Source: Deltaproteobacteria bacterium (GTDB lineage: Bacteria; Myxococcota; JACRCW01). Taken from it: DNA of 64,000 nucleotides. A model generated the notes under the pieces. The model did not search any database. It was not told the origin of the DNA and saw only the letters and a program-made list of their open reading frames with translations. The DNA lies in the NCBI GenBank assembly GCA_016218805.1, contig JACRCW010000109.1, positions 1-64,000 on the forward strand, written 5' to 3'. The translations under genes and the position numbers were made by a program. The first letter of the stretch is position 1, and each line of letters starts with the position of its first letter. Of this stretch, positions 53,197 through 61,966 are shown in pieces.

Positions 53197-54009
53197 ATGC
53201 GCATCGCTACGCTGCTGCTCCACTTGGCCCTCGGCCTTGCGGATCCACCCGTCGAGAACGGAGCCCCCCCGGCGCCGCCCCCCCCAGAAGGCGGCGCGCC
53301 TGCGCCCGTCCAACCGGACCCGCCCACGGTCTTCCCCGACGTGGATGACGAGGACTCCGAGGGTGCCAGGCCGCGGAAGAAACCGAAGAGCAGCCGTGAC
53401 CGCGAAGACGACGACGAGGCGGACGCGACGGAAGCTCCCGCCAATCCCCTGATGGTCGGCGCGGGGACGGGGGCCGCGACCTGTGCCGCGGGGCTGGTGG
53501 CGGGCGGATGCCTGCTGCTGCTGGGTGTGGTCCCGTACATTGGGGGAATGGTGCTGGGGGCCACCGTGATGATCGGCTGGGCGGTGGTTTCCACGGTGGC
53601 CAGCACGGCGGGATTCCTGGCGTCCAAGAAACTGAAGTCAGGTGGCATCCCCATCTACTTCATTCTGCCGGCGGTTCTCATCCCGGTTGGCCTGGCCGGG
53701 GCGTTGGGCGCCGCACAGTTCCTCGTCGCGTCGGCCATTGGCACGGCGTTGTTCCTGGCCTGGTCGTTCAGCGGCTTCGTCGCGGGCACCGCCATCAGCG
53801 GGAACGGCGGTTCGGTCGTGCTGCTGGGGATGATCGCCGCCGCCGTGGTCAGCTGGGTCGGTCTCCTCGCGGGCGCGTACATCGTGAACATCCTGCTGCA
53901 GTCCGCCGGACTGGCCCTGGGCTCCGGGATTGTGGGAGGGCTTGCCGCGTTCAAGACCTGGCAGGACAACTCGCAGGCCAGCAGCGACGAGGATGACGAC
54001 GACGATTGA
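53197..54009 (+). CDS. Membrane protein with acidic cytoplasmic ends
   Basis: The 270-aa protein has a signal-like start (RIATLLLHLALGLA), a Pro/Asp/Glu/Lys-rich region of about 70 residues, and then six hydrophobic segments between about 88 and 250 (for example ILPAVLIPVGLAGALG and GMIAAAVVSWVGLLAGAYIV). It ends with an Asp run (DEDDDDD). No family is recognised. It precedes the wall amidase gene by about 115 bases on the same strand. Confidence 0.65.
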   Translation: MRIATLLLHLALGLADPPVENGAPPAPPPPEGGAPAPVQPDPPTVFPDVDDEDSEGARPRKKPKSSRDREDDDEADATEAPANPLMVGAGTGAATCAAGLVAGGCLLLLGVVPYIGGMVLGATVMIGWAVVSTVASTAGFLASKKLKSGGIPIYFILPAVLIPVGLAGALGAAQFLVASAIGTALFLAWSFSGFVAGTAISGNGGSVVLLGMIAAAVVSWVGLLAGAYIVNILLQSAGLALGSGIVGGLAAFKTWQDNSQASSDEDDDDD

Positions 54010-54125
54010 GGCGAATCACGGCGAATGGGCCGGGTTGCCCTTCATCCGGGAAAGGTGAACGATGGTACCCGCCGGCCCGTGCGGACGGGGCGCAGGCTGA
54101 GGGCCGGCCTGCGCAAGGAGCGTCA

Positions 54126-57110
54126 ATGCTGGGTCTACACGTCATGGCGTTGTGCCTGCATGTTGCGGCCGTTCCGCAGGCGGAGCGTGTGCGTCAGATG
54201 GTGCGTGATGCCCGGGCATCCGGCACACCGTCACCCTGGGGCGCGCCGCTGTTTCCGGCGGAAATGGAAATCACGGATATCCGCGAGACCGAGGGTGCGC
54301 TGGTGGTGCAACTGCGCGGCCTGACGCGTTCGCCGCCCTGGCAGCGCGAAGTGGTGGAGGAACTCCAGCGCGAGACATTGCTGGGATCCGCCGCCGCCCA
54401 CGAGGTCACGCGACCGATCCGGTGGGAGCGTGCCGAGGACGGAGCGCCGCTGTGGCACTCGGATGCGCGCGCGGTGTCCGGTCCGCCGGTGGTGGAAGTC
54501 CGCAAGGAGCGTCCCACCGGCCATCCCTGGGGGCGGCCGCTTGCGGGCCGGCGCATCGCCCTTTCTGCGGGCCATGGCTGGTTGGACAACGGTGGCAGCT
54601 GGAGCACGCAGCGGGTCCGGTGGGCCTTCACCGGGTGCGGCGCGTGCCGCGGCATCACGGAGGACTTCTTCACGGCGGAACTGGTCACGGGCCACGTGAT
54701 TCCATTGTTGGAGAACATGGGCGCCACCGTGGTGCTGGTGCGCGAGCCCGACCTGTCCGACGCCACGGAAACCCTGGTGGACAATGGCGACGCGGCCTAC
54801 GGCGAGACGGGCACCTGGGCGGACGGCACGGCCACCGGCGGATGGGACGGCGATTACCGCGCGTATCCGGGCGTGGACGGCGTGGCGCGCTTTGACGTTG
54901 CTGTTGGAGCGCCGGGAAGGCGCCGGGCCAGCGCGCGCTACGTGCACGGAACCAACCGAAACACCTCCGCGGTGTTGACGCTGCATCACGCGGGCGGCAA
55001 CCGCGTATTCAATATTGACCAGACGCAGACCGGCACGTGGTGGATGGACCTGGGAGAGGCGTTCTTTGACGTGGAGGGCGCTTGGCTGACCTGGTCCGCC
55101 AACCCGGCGGCGGGGTATCTTGTTGCGGACGCAGTGAAGGTGGGCGGCGGGATGTTTGCCGCGGCGCGCAAGCCGTTCTGGCAGATGGCCGCGGAGTCCT
55201 ACGTGCCGTGGAGCGGTGCGCCCGCGGACGTGACCGCACGCGGTGATGTCACCATCCGTCCTGCGTTTGTCCAACATGTGGGCGCTGACGTCTACGTCTC
55301 CATCCACGCCAACGCTTCCGGCGTGGCCGGCGGCAGCAGCGCCAACGGAATCTCCACCTATCGCTACTCGTGCTGGGCGGAAACCGCGCAATACTCCGAC
55401 CACACATCGTCAGCCGGGGCCGCGGCGTGCGACGATCCTCCGGGCTCACGGGAGCTGTTGGACACCGTGCACGCCGCCGTGCTGGCGCGGCTGCGCCAGG
55501 ACTGGGATCCCAACTACCGTGACCGCGGGCGGTTGGTGGCCAACTTTGGTGAAGTCCGGGAATTGACGGATATACCGGGAATCCTGATTGAGACCGGTTT
55601 CTTTGATAACCTGGAAAATCCCTCCGGCACGCCGCCACCGCGGTACGCGGACAACCGCACGCTGCATGACCCGCGCTGGCGTGATGCGTTTGCGCATGGG
55701 CTGGCGGAGGGACTGGCGCGTTATCTGGGCGCGGGAACGCAGGCGCCACCCCTGCGTCCCACCGGGGTGCGCGCGGTGAACCAACCGGACGGCACGTTGC
55801 GTGTGGCGTGGGACGCCGTGACGGGTGCGGACGCGTACCGCGTCTACGTAGCCCGCCATGAGCGCGCGTGGGATGAGGGTGCCGTCGTGAACGGGATGGT
55901 GACGGTGCTGGCGGATGTTGCCCCGGGTGAGGTGGTGGCAGTCCGCGTGGCCGCGCTGGGTGAGGGCGGGGAGGGCTTCCCGTCTCAGGCGGTGGTGGCA
56001 CGCCGGCGGGGCGCGCACCTGGTGGCGCACGCGCCGGCGGAGCTGCTGGTGCTGCAGGCATATGACCGGCGTGACGCCTGGGTGCAGACGGTGGACAACG
56101 ACCTCAACCACGCCGTGGAGCACGCGGAGGCGCTCCGGCGGGTCACGGGCATGGACGTGTATTTTGACGGCGCGCTCGACGAGGCGGTGGAGCAGGGCGC
56201 GGTGAGCCTGTCCGACTACCGGGTGGTGGACTTTGCGGCCGGGAAGGACTCTGCGCAGGATGAGAGCGTGAGCACCGCCATGCAGGGCCTGCTCCGCGCC
56301 TACCGTGATGCCGGCGGCGGACTGTTCATCTCCGGCGAGGAGATTGGCTACGACCTGGTGGACGTCTCCACGGATCCCGCCGACGAGGCGTTCCTCTCCG
56401 AGGTGCTGCTGGCCACGTACGTGGCGGACGATGCGGAGACGTACATCATGCAGGCGCCGCCCACGGGCCCGTTCTCCGGGCTGGCGGACCTGATGCTGGA
56501 TGATGGCACTGGCGGCGTCTATGAAGTGGTCTATCCGGACGTGATGGCGCCGACGGCGGACGCGGAAGTGGCGCTGGTGTACCCGGACGGACGCGCGGCG
56601 GCAGTGGCGGGAGCGGGGCTGGTGTTCCTGGGCGCACCGTTGGAGGCGGTGGTCCCGGTGTCGTCGCGCGCGGCGCTGCTGGAGCGCGTTCTCCGGTGGC
56701 TGGTGCCGGAGCTGTCCACCGGTGACACGGACCTGGACGGCGCCTCTGACGCCTGCGAGACCGCGTACGGCCTGGACCCTCTCTCCGACGTGGACGGCCC
56801 GCTGGATGCGGACGGTGACGGCACCTCCAACGCCGTGGAATGCCAGCGGGGGACCTCACCCGTCGCGGCGGAGCAGGACGGCGGGACCCTCCCGGACGCG
56901 GGCACGTGGACTGACGCCGGCAACGCGCAGGACAGCGGCAGCGGTCAGCCGGACCCGGGTGGCGCGGGAGACGCTCCGTCGTCACCGTCGTGCGGGTGCG
57001 GCACCACCGGGCACGGAGGCACACCGCTCAGCACCGCGGCACTGGTGCTGCTGGCCGTAGCGGCTCACAGGCGGAAGGCGTGCCGCCGGACCAGTTCCGC
57101 GCCGCAGTAG
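54126..57110 (+). CDS. Secreted N-acetylmuramoyl-L-alanine amidase with golvesin insert and MYXO-CTERM tail
   Basis: A 994-aa wall hydrolase. The amidase_3 domain is split: its first zinc His is in LSAGHGWLDNG (about 145), the later ones in VYVSIHANA (about 390) and the Glu in GILIETGFFDN (about 485). Between them sits a golvesin-like domain of about 120 residues (FDVEGAWLTWSANPAAGYLVADAV). Then come a fibronectin-III-like unit (GVRAVNQPDGTLRVAWDAV), a large unassigned domain, and a DxDxDG calcium-type segment (DTDLDGASDACETAYG). The tail CGCGTT...ALVLLAVAAHRRK fits the MYXO-CTERM surface-anchoring signal. AAGGAG is six bases upstream of the ATG. Confidence 0.9.
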   Translation: MLGLHVMALCLHVAAVPQAERVRQMVRDARASGTPSPWGAPLFPAEMEITDIRETEGALVVQLRGLTRSPPWQREVVEELQRETLLGSAAAHEVTRPIRWERAEDGAPLWHSDARAVSGPPVVEVRKERPTGHPWGRPLAGRRIALSAGHGWLDNGGSWSTQRVRWAFTGCGACRGITEDFFTAELVTGHVIPLLENMGATVVLVREPDLSDATETLVDNGDAAYGETGTWADGTATGGWDGDYRAYPGVDGVARFDVAVGAPGRRRASARYVHGTNRNTSAVLTLHHAGGNRVFNIDQTQTGTWWMDLGEAFFDVEGAWLTWSANPAAGYLVADAVKVGGGMFAAARKPFWQMAAESYVPWSGAPADVTARGDVTIRPAFVQHVGADVYVSIHANASGVAGGSSANGISTYRYSCWAETAQYSDHTSSAGAAACDDPPGSRELLDTVHAAVLARLRQDWDPNYRDRGRLVANFGEVRELTDIPGILIETGFFDNLENPSGTPPPRYADNRTLHDPRWRDAFAHGLAEGLARYLGAGTQAPPLRPTGVRAVNQPDGTLRVAWDAVTGADAYRVYVARHERAWDEGAVVNGMVTVLADVAPGEVVAVRVAALGEGGEGFPSQAVVARRRGAHLVAHAPAELLVLQAYDRRDAWVQTVDNDLNHAVEHAEALRRVTGMDVYFDGALDEAVEQGAVSLSDYRVVDFAAGKDSAQDESVSTAMQGLLRAYRDAGGGLFISGEEIGYDLVDVSTDPADEAFLSEVLLATYVADDAETYIMQAPPTGPFSGLADLMLDDGTGGVYEVVYPDVMAPTADAEVALVYPDGRAAAVAGAGLVFLGAPLEAVVPVSSRAALLERVLRWLVPELSTGDTDLDGASDACETAYGLDPLSDVDGPLDADGDGTSNAVECQRGTSPVAAEQDGGTLPDAGTWTDAGNAQDSGSGQPDPGGAGDAPSSPSCGCGTTGHGGTPLSTAALVLLAVAAHRRKACRRTSSAPQ

Positions 57111-57427
57111 AGGCAGCGGGCGTGACGGGGATTGACGGTGCGCTGACACGCGTCACAGCGGTTGCCCGCCGTGGCTATCTTTCCGTCCAGCGTGCCGTCC
57201 CGCAGATCGATCTCCTGGATCTTGGCCATCAGGCGGTCGTCATCCAGGTGCGCCGTTTCCCGCATGAGTTCCCACATGGCCTGGCAGGCCAGCTGCATCT
57301 TGTCGACGCGTGCTTCCAGGAACTGGATGTACTCCTTGACCTGCTCGGACTTGTTCTCGGCGGACGCGGCCGCATTCCGGGCGTCGTGGATGCTCCGTTG
57401 CTGGTGGAGTTCCCAGAACATGGACAT
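57065..57427 (-). CDS. Small coiled-coil protein with C-terminal zinc ribbon
   Basis: The 120-aa protein begins with an alpha-helical, coiled-coil-like region (SMFWELHQQRSIHDARNAAA; KEYIQFLEARVDKMQLACQ) and ends with a zinc-ribbon pair CDAC and CLYC. It is a cytoplasmic protein of unknown function. AGGAGG lies seven bases upstream of the ATG at 57427. Its 3' end overlaps the end of the convergent amidase gene, over the part that codes for the MYXO-CTERM tail, by 46 bases. Confidence 0.78.
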   Translation of the reverse strand: MSMFWELHQQRSIHDARNAAASAENKSEQVKEYIQFLEARVDKMQLACQAMWELMRETAHLDDDRLMAKIQEIDLRDGTLDGKIATAGNRCDACQRTVNPRHARCLYCGAELVRRHAFRL

Positions 57428-57549
57428 GTCATCGCCTCCTGTCGCGGTCGGCCGGACCCCAAGGCGGTCCGCGGCAACCACGTGCGGGTTCTCTCTGGCA
57501 CGCGCCCCGGATGTGCCGCTAGTGTGCGCCGCCCTCCCCGGCCCCTCCC

Positions 57550-60006
57550 TTGAGTACGCCCCTCGCCCTCCTCGTGTCGCTCGCCCTGGCGCAGGTGCCC
57601 CTGGTGGCGCCGCCGGACAATCAGCCGCCTGAGGAGAAACAGAAACCCGCCCAGGAGCCCAAGAAGACGCCCGCGGCCACGCCGCCCGCGGAGGCACCCG
57701 CGGCACCGGCTCCCAAGCCGCCGCTGGCGCAACCGCCGCCCGCGCAGGGTGGTCCGGTGACGTCGGGCTCGCCGCTGGTGGACCGCCTGCTGCAGCTGCT
57801 GCCGCAGGAGCCGCAGGAGGACACCACCAACCAGTGGCCCGTGTTGCAGCCGGGGGACCCACGGCCGGTGATCTCGTTCCGGTTTGACTACGAGGACTGG
57901 CTCAACGCCACCTACTTCCGCGAAGAGACCCTCCGCTCGTTTGTCCAACACCCGCTGGGCGTGCCGGTTCAGCCCGCCGCGGTCAACGCGGACGCCCGTT
58001 ACGTCGCGCAGCAGTACAAGCTGCGCGGCTACTCCCGCGCGGCGGTGAAATGGGGCGTTGAGCAGACGGACCGCGGTGACGTGATCGTGTTCGCGGTGTC
58101 CGCCGGGTCACGCGGACAGCTCAAGCAGGTGGACACCTCCGGCAACGTGAAGGTGCCAACGGAGGCGCTCATCCAGGGGCTGTTCCACCGGCCGCTCAAC
58201 GTGTTCGCGCTGCTGAACTTTGCGGACCGCGGCGGCGTGTACCACGCGGGCTACATTGAGCAGGACATCCGGCAGGTGCAGAAGAACTACGCGGACCACG
58301 GCTACCTGGCGGCGCAGGTGCTGGACGCGCGCATCTTTGCGCTGGATGCGGAGGGCAAAGACCTGCGCCTGGTGTTTGACGTGCGGGACGGCGCGCTGTT
58401 CCACATGGGCCTCATCCGCCTTTCCGGCCAACTGCCCGTCTCTGAGCGCGACTGCCGCTCGTTGCTGGGGATGAACACGGGTTCGCCGGCGGAGCTGCGC
58501 GTGCTGGACGCCGGCGTGGAGCGCATCCTGGATGAATGGCGCAACCGCGGCTTTGCCAACGCGCGCGCCACCCAGGAGCGGCGCGTGCGTGAGACGCAGC
58601 ACCTGCTGGACGTGATGGTGAAGTTTGAGAAGGGCCCGGTCACGCGCGTGGGCCAGATCCGCGTCGTGGGGGATCCCACCACGTCAGACCACGTCATCAA
58701 GCGGGACGTGGCGGTGCGGGAGGGCCAGGTCTATTCGCTGCGCGCGCTCAAGCTCACCGAGGAGCGCCTGATGTACACGGGCCTGTTCACCAAGGTGACC
58801 GCGCGCCCGGTGACCACGCCGGACCCGTCCGTGGTGGACGTGGAAGTGGAAGTGGTGGAGCAGCAGAGCTGGTATTTCTCCATCGCGCCGTCGTGGATTC
58901 CGGGGGAAGGCCTGGTGGGCCTGGGGTTTGTGGGCTTCCGCAACCTGTGGCTGCCGGACCTGTGGTCCGGGAGCATCAAGCCGCGCGGGCAGGCGCTGCG
59001 GCTCAACGCGCAGGGGATCCTGAGCCAGCGGCGGCAGACGGGCCGCGTGGACGTGGAGGACCCGCGCTTCCTGGACACGCGCCTGTCCGTGGGCGGCAAC
59101 GTGCACCGGGACCGCTACGTGTACCCGGAGTTCAGCCAGGTGCGGACGGGCGGCGCCATCCAGGTGGGGTACCCGCTCATTGAGTACACGCACCTGTCCA
59201 TGGGCTACGGGCTGGAGCGCGTGGACTTTGACGCGTCCGGTCCCATCCGCGCGTTTGCCGGGTCCGCGCGCTTCCCGGACCACAAGCGGCGTGCGTCGCT
59301 GCGGTTGGACGCGGCGTATGACCGCAGGGACAACGTGCTGTTCCCCACGCGCGGCCTGCTGCTGTCCGCGTCGGTGGAGTACGGCAGCGCGCTGCTGCTG
59401 GGTGAAATGTCCTTCATGACGGTGTCCGCCAACGCGCGCTTCTACTTCCCAATGCCGTTTGGCTTTGTGCTGAAGAACAACACGGCGGGCGCGGTGGCGT
59501 TTGACCCGCACGGCGGCGTCATCCCCGTCAGTGAGCGCTTCTATGAAGGCGGCCCCATCCAGTCGGTGCGCGGCTACCTGTGGCAGTCCATCTCGCCGGT
59601 GACCACGCTGGGAGACCCCACGCGCCCGGACAGCGAGCAGATCAACGTGCGCCTGGGCGGCAACACACGCCTGCTCAACAACCTGGAGCTGGAGACGCCG
59701 CCCATTCCCATCTTCCCCATGCTGCCCCTCAAGCTGTTCGTGTTCCTGGACGCGGGCAACACCTGGTCGGAAAAGGAACGGCCGTTCTTCCTGGGCCGGG
59801 TGCGTTCGCTGTCTGACGTGGGCGGCATGGTGCTGGCGTCACGCGAGGGCGTGGACCTGCCCCTGGGCATGTTCTACAGCGTGGGCGTGGGCGGCATGCT
59901 GGCCACGGCGCTGTTCCCGCTGCGGATTGACTTCACCGTGCCGCTGACGCGCCGCCCGCAGGATGAACTGGTGAACTTCTTTGTGTCCGCCGGCAGCCCG
60001 TTCTGA
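57550..60006 (+). CDS. BamA/TamA-family outer-membrane protein
   Basis: The 818-aa protein has a signal-like N-terminus, a Pro/Ala-rich linker of about 60 residues, several POTRA-like domains (QVDTSGNVKVPTEALIQ; GLIRLSGQLPVSERD; QIRVVGDPTTSDHVI) and a C-terminal beta barrel. The barrel has the family motif VRGY (SVRGYLWQSI), FVFLDAGNTW and a terminal Phe, the recognition signal for barrel assembly. It may insert other outer-membrane proteins, or be a paralogue of the main BamA since usual partners (skp, lpxD) are not adjacent. The start is a TTG at 57550; no good ribosome site is seen. Confidence 0.88.
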   Translation: MSTPLALLVSLALAQVPLVAPPDNQPPEEKQKPAQEPKKTPAATPPAEAPAAPAPKPPLAQPPPAQGGPVTSGSPLVDRLLQLLPQEPQEDTTNQWPVLQPGDPRPVISFRFDYEDWLNATYFREETLRSFVQHPLGVPVQPAAVNADARYVAQQYKLRGYSRAAVKWGVEQTDRGDVIVFAVSAGSRGQLKQVDTSGNVKVPTEALIQGLFHRPLNVFALLNFADRGGVYHAGYIEQDIRQVQKNYADHGYLAAQVLDARIFALDAEGKDLRLVFDVRDGALFHMGLIRLSGQLPVSERDCRSLLGMNTGSPAELRVLDAGVERILDEWRNRGFANARATQERRVRETQHLLDVMVKFEKGPVTRVGQIRVVGDPTTSDHVIKRDVAVREGQVYSLRALKLTEERLMYTGLFTKVTARPVTTPDPSVVDVEVEVVEQQSWYFSIAPSWIPGEGLVGLGFVGFRNLWLPDLWSGSIKPRGQALRLNAQGILSQRRQTGRVDVEDPRFLDTRLSVGGNVHRDRYVYPEFSQVRTGGAIQVGYPLIEYTHLSMGYGLERVDFDASGPIRAFAGSARFPDHKRRASLRLDAAYDRRDNVLFPTRGLLLSASVEYGSALLLGEMSFMTVSANARFYFPMPFGFVLKNNTAGAVAFDPHGGVIPVSERFYEGGPIQSVRGYLWQSISPVTTLGDPTRPDSEQINVRLGGNTRLLNNLELETPPIPIFPMLPLKLFVFLDAGNTWSEKERPFFLGRVRSLSDVGGMVLASREGVDLPLGMFYSVGVGGMLATALFPLRIDFTVPLTRRPQDELVNFFVSAGSPF

Positions 60007-60076
60007 CTGCGGCGTTCCGCCTCTCCCGCGGGGAGCCGGACCTGCTAAGCTCGCGCGCCGATCATTCGAGGCGGTG

Positions 60077-61255
60077 ATGCGCATGTCGCGTTCGTGTCGT
60101 TGGGTTCCCGTCGTCGCACTGGCGTTGCTGCTGCCCGCGCAGGCCCACGCCTTCAAGCTGCTGGGCGGCCACTGGGCGGTGGAGGAAGGACCGGTGGAGT
60201 ACACGGTGTCAGCCACCGGGTCGGACAACATTGCGGACGACAGCGACACGCAGGCCATCATCCGCAGCTTCCAGACCTGGGAGTGCGTGCTGTGCTCCAA
60301 CGTGCAGTTCCGCTACATGGGTGATGGTCCCAATGAGGTGGCCACCGACGGCAAGAACGCCATGTTCTTCCTGGAGGACGCCACCGCCTGGCAGGACCAG
60401 ACGGGCGCGTCGCTGGACGTCACGCTGGGCGTGACCATCCACTTTGACCTGGAGACGTATTCGGAGGCGGACATTGCCTTCAACGGCGCCGGGTTTGACT
60501 GGAGCACGGATGAGCAGATCACCAACGTGGACGTGGAGAGCGTGAGCCTGCATGAGACGGGGCACTTTGCGGGGCTGGGCCACCCGTGCACGGACGAAGC
60601 GGAGACCGACTGCCTGCCCGACAACGTGGCGATCATGGCGCCCGCGTGGAGCGGCGGCAACGCGCGCACCCCGCTGGACGACGACACGGCCGGCCTGTGC
60701 GCCGTCTACACGACCCCCAAGACGGCGTGTTCCGGCAAGAAGCGGCTCAAGGAAGAGTGTGAGCGGGACTGTGACTGCGAAACCGGCCTGCTGTGCGTTC
60801 CCGACGGGGACAAGCGCATGTGCAGCCGCCCGTGCGGGACGGGCCTGCTGGCGTGCCCGCGCGGCACGGGCTGCGTGCTGGGCCTGGACGGGCAGGGTGA
60901 CCGGGGGCTGTGCCTGCGCAACCCGGAGGGCTCCACGCAGCGCATGGACGGCGCCTCCTGCAGCCGTGACCTGGAATGCGTGGCGGGGAGCTGCCGGCGC
61001 TCGGGCGTGCTCAACCGCAACGTGTGCGCGCACAGCTGCAACGCGGATGACCAGTGCAGCCCTGGCTACCGGTGCTCGGACAACCTGTGTCTCATCCCCA
61101 GTGCCGGGGAAGGCGTCCCGTGCCCGCCGGATACGGAGGAGCGCCCGCGCTTCCTGCCGCCCGGCTGCGTGTGCCGCGCCACGGGCCCTGAAGCGCTGGG
61201 CGTGTGGGTGGCTGTGCTCCTCATGTGGCGCCGTCGCATCCGTCAAAGATCGTAG
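60077..61255 (+). CDS. Matrixin-like secreted metalloprotease with MYXO-CTERM tail
   Basis: The 392-aa protein has a cleavable signal (VALALLLPAQAHAF) and an M10-like catalytic domain with the zinc site SLHETGHFAGLGHPC (HExxHxxGxxH) and IMAPAW as Met-turn. Cysteine-rich repeats follow (CERDCDCETGLLC; SRDLECVAGSC; NADDQCSPGYRC). The end CVCRATGPEALGVWVAVLLMWRRR has the Cys, hydrophobic helix and Arg cluster of MYXO-CTERM surface proteins. GAGG precedes the ATG at 60077. Two genes on the same strand follow closely, the second being another protease of this type. Confidence 0.88.
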   Translation: MRMSRSCRWVPVVALALLLPAQAHAFKLLGGHWAVEEGPVEYTVSATGSDNIADDSDTQAIIRSFQTWECVLCSNVQFRYMGDGPNEVATDGKNAMFFLEDATAWQDQTGASLDVTLGVTIHFDLETYSEADIAFNGAGFDWSTDEQITNVDVESVSLHETGHFAGLGHPCTDEAETDCLPDNVAIMAPAWSGGNARTPLDDDTAGLCAVYTTPKTACSGKKRLKEECERDCDCETGLLCVPDGDKRMCSRPCGTGLLACPRGTGCVLGLDGQGDRGLCLRNPEGSTQRMDGASCSRDLECVAGSCRRSGVLNRNVCAHSCNADDQCSPGYRCSDNLCLIPSAGEGVPCPPDTEERPRFLPPGCVCRATGPEALGVWVAVLLMWRRRIRQRS

Positions 61256-61321
61256 GGCCCTGCCCTTTCCGGCGGCACGGGCGCCGTGAACAATCCACCA
61301 CCGTTCTAGGAGGTTTTTCCG

Positions 61322-61966
61322 ATGCGAGTGTCCCTGAGCAGGGTGTTGGCCGCGGCCGCGGTGTTCGCGCTGGGCCTGGCGGCGCCAGCGCACGCCACCG
61401 TGGTGGTGCAGTCGTCGCTGGAGGAGATGACACAGAAGAGTGACGTGGTGGTCCACGCGGTGGTGGAAGAGGTGACGGTGACCACCGGCGAAGGCGGACG
61501 CATCCTGACGCTGTCCCGCCTGCGCGTGAAGGACGGTCTCAAGGGCAAGGCCGGCGCGGGGGACACGCTGGCGCTCTACCAGGTGGGCGGCACGCACCAG
61601 GGGCGCGTGGCCAACATCGTCGGCGTCAGCCGGTTCCACGTGGGTGAGGAGGTGGTGCTGTTTGCGGACACCTTCATTGCCACGGAGACCATCCGCTACC
61701 TGCAGCAGGAGAAGAAGGCGGAGGTGCCGTCCGCCACGCTCAACCCCACGGCGGGCTGGGTGGTGACCTACGGCATTGGGCTGGGGAAGTTTGCGGTGGA
61801 GCGCGGCGGCAGCGTCCCGCAGGCGGTGGAGGAAGTGGGTGACGTGGTGGTGGTGACGCCGGGCCGGGGCATGAGCGTGTTGGGGCAGCCCTCCCTGACG
61901 CGGCAGCCGCTGGACGTCTTCAAGACCGAAGTCCGGCGCATGGCGGCAGCCGGGAGGGTTCCATGA
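61322..61966 (+). CDS. Secreted protein of unknown function between two matrixin-like genes
   Basis: The 214-aa product has a clear signal peptide (LAAAAVFALGLAAPAHA). The mature part is beta-rich (SDVVVHAVVEEVTVTT, ILTLSRLRVKDGLKG, LYQVGGTHQGRVANIVG), with no Cys. The family is not recognised with certainty; the pattern resembles small exported beta-barrel-like domains found beside matrixins in other genomes. A very good ribosome site (AGGAGGT) precedes the ATG. It overlaps the next gene by four bases (ATGA), so it is translated with that protease. Confidence 0.72.
   Translation: MRVSLSRVLAAAAVFALGLAAPAHATVVVQSSLEEMTQKSDVVVHAVVEEVTVTTGEGGRILTLSRLRVKDGLKGKAGAGDTLALYQVGGTHQGRVANIVGVSRFHVGEEVVLFADTFIATETIRYLQQEKKAEVPSATLNPTAGWVVTYGIGLGKFAVERGGSVPQAVEEVGDVVVVTPGRGMSVLGQPSLTRQPLDVFKTEVRRMAAAGRVP

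Noticed and set aside
54006..54125. Upstream in-frame extension of the amidase gene
   Set aside because: It lacks a signal peptide; the ATG at 54126 has AAGGAG and is followed by a hydrophobic export-like segment.
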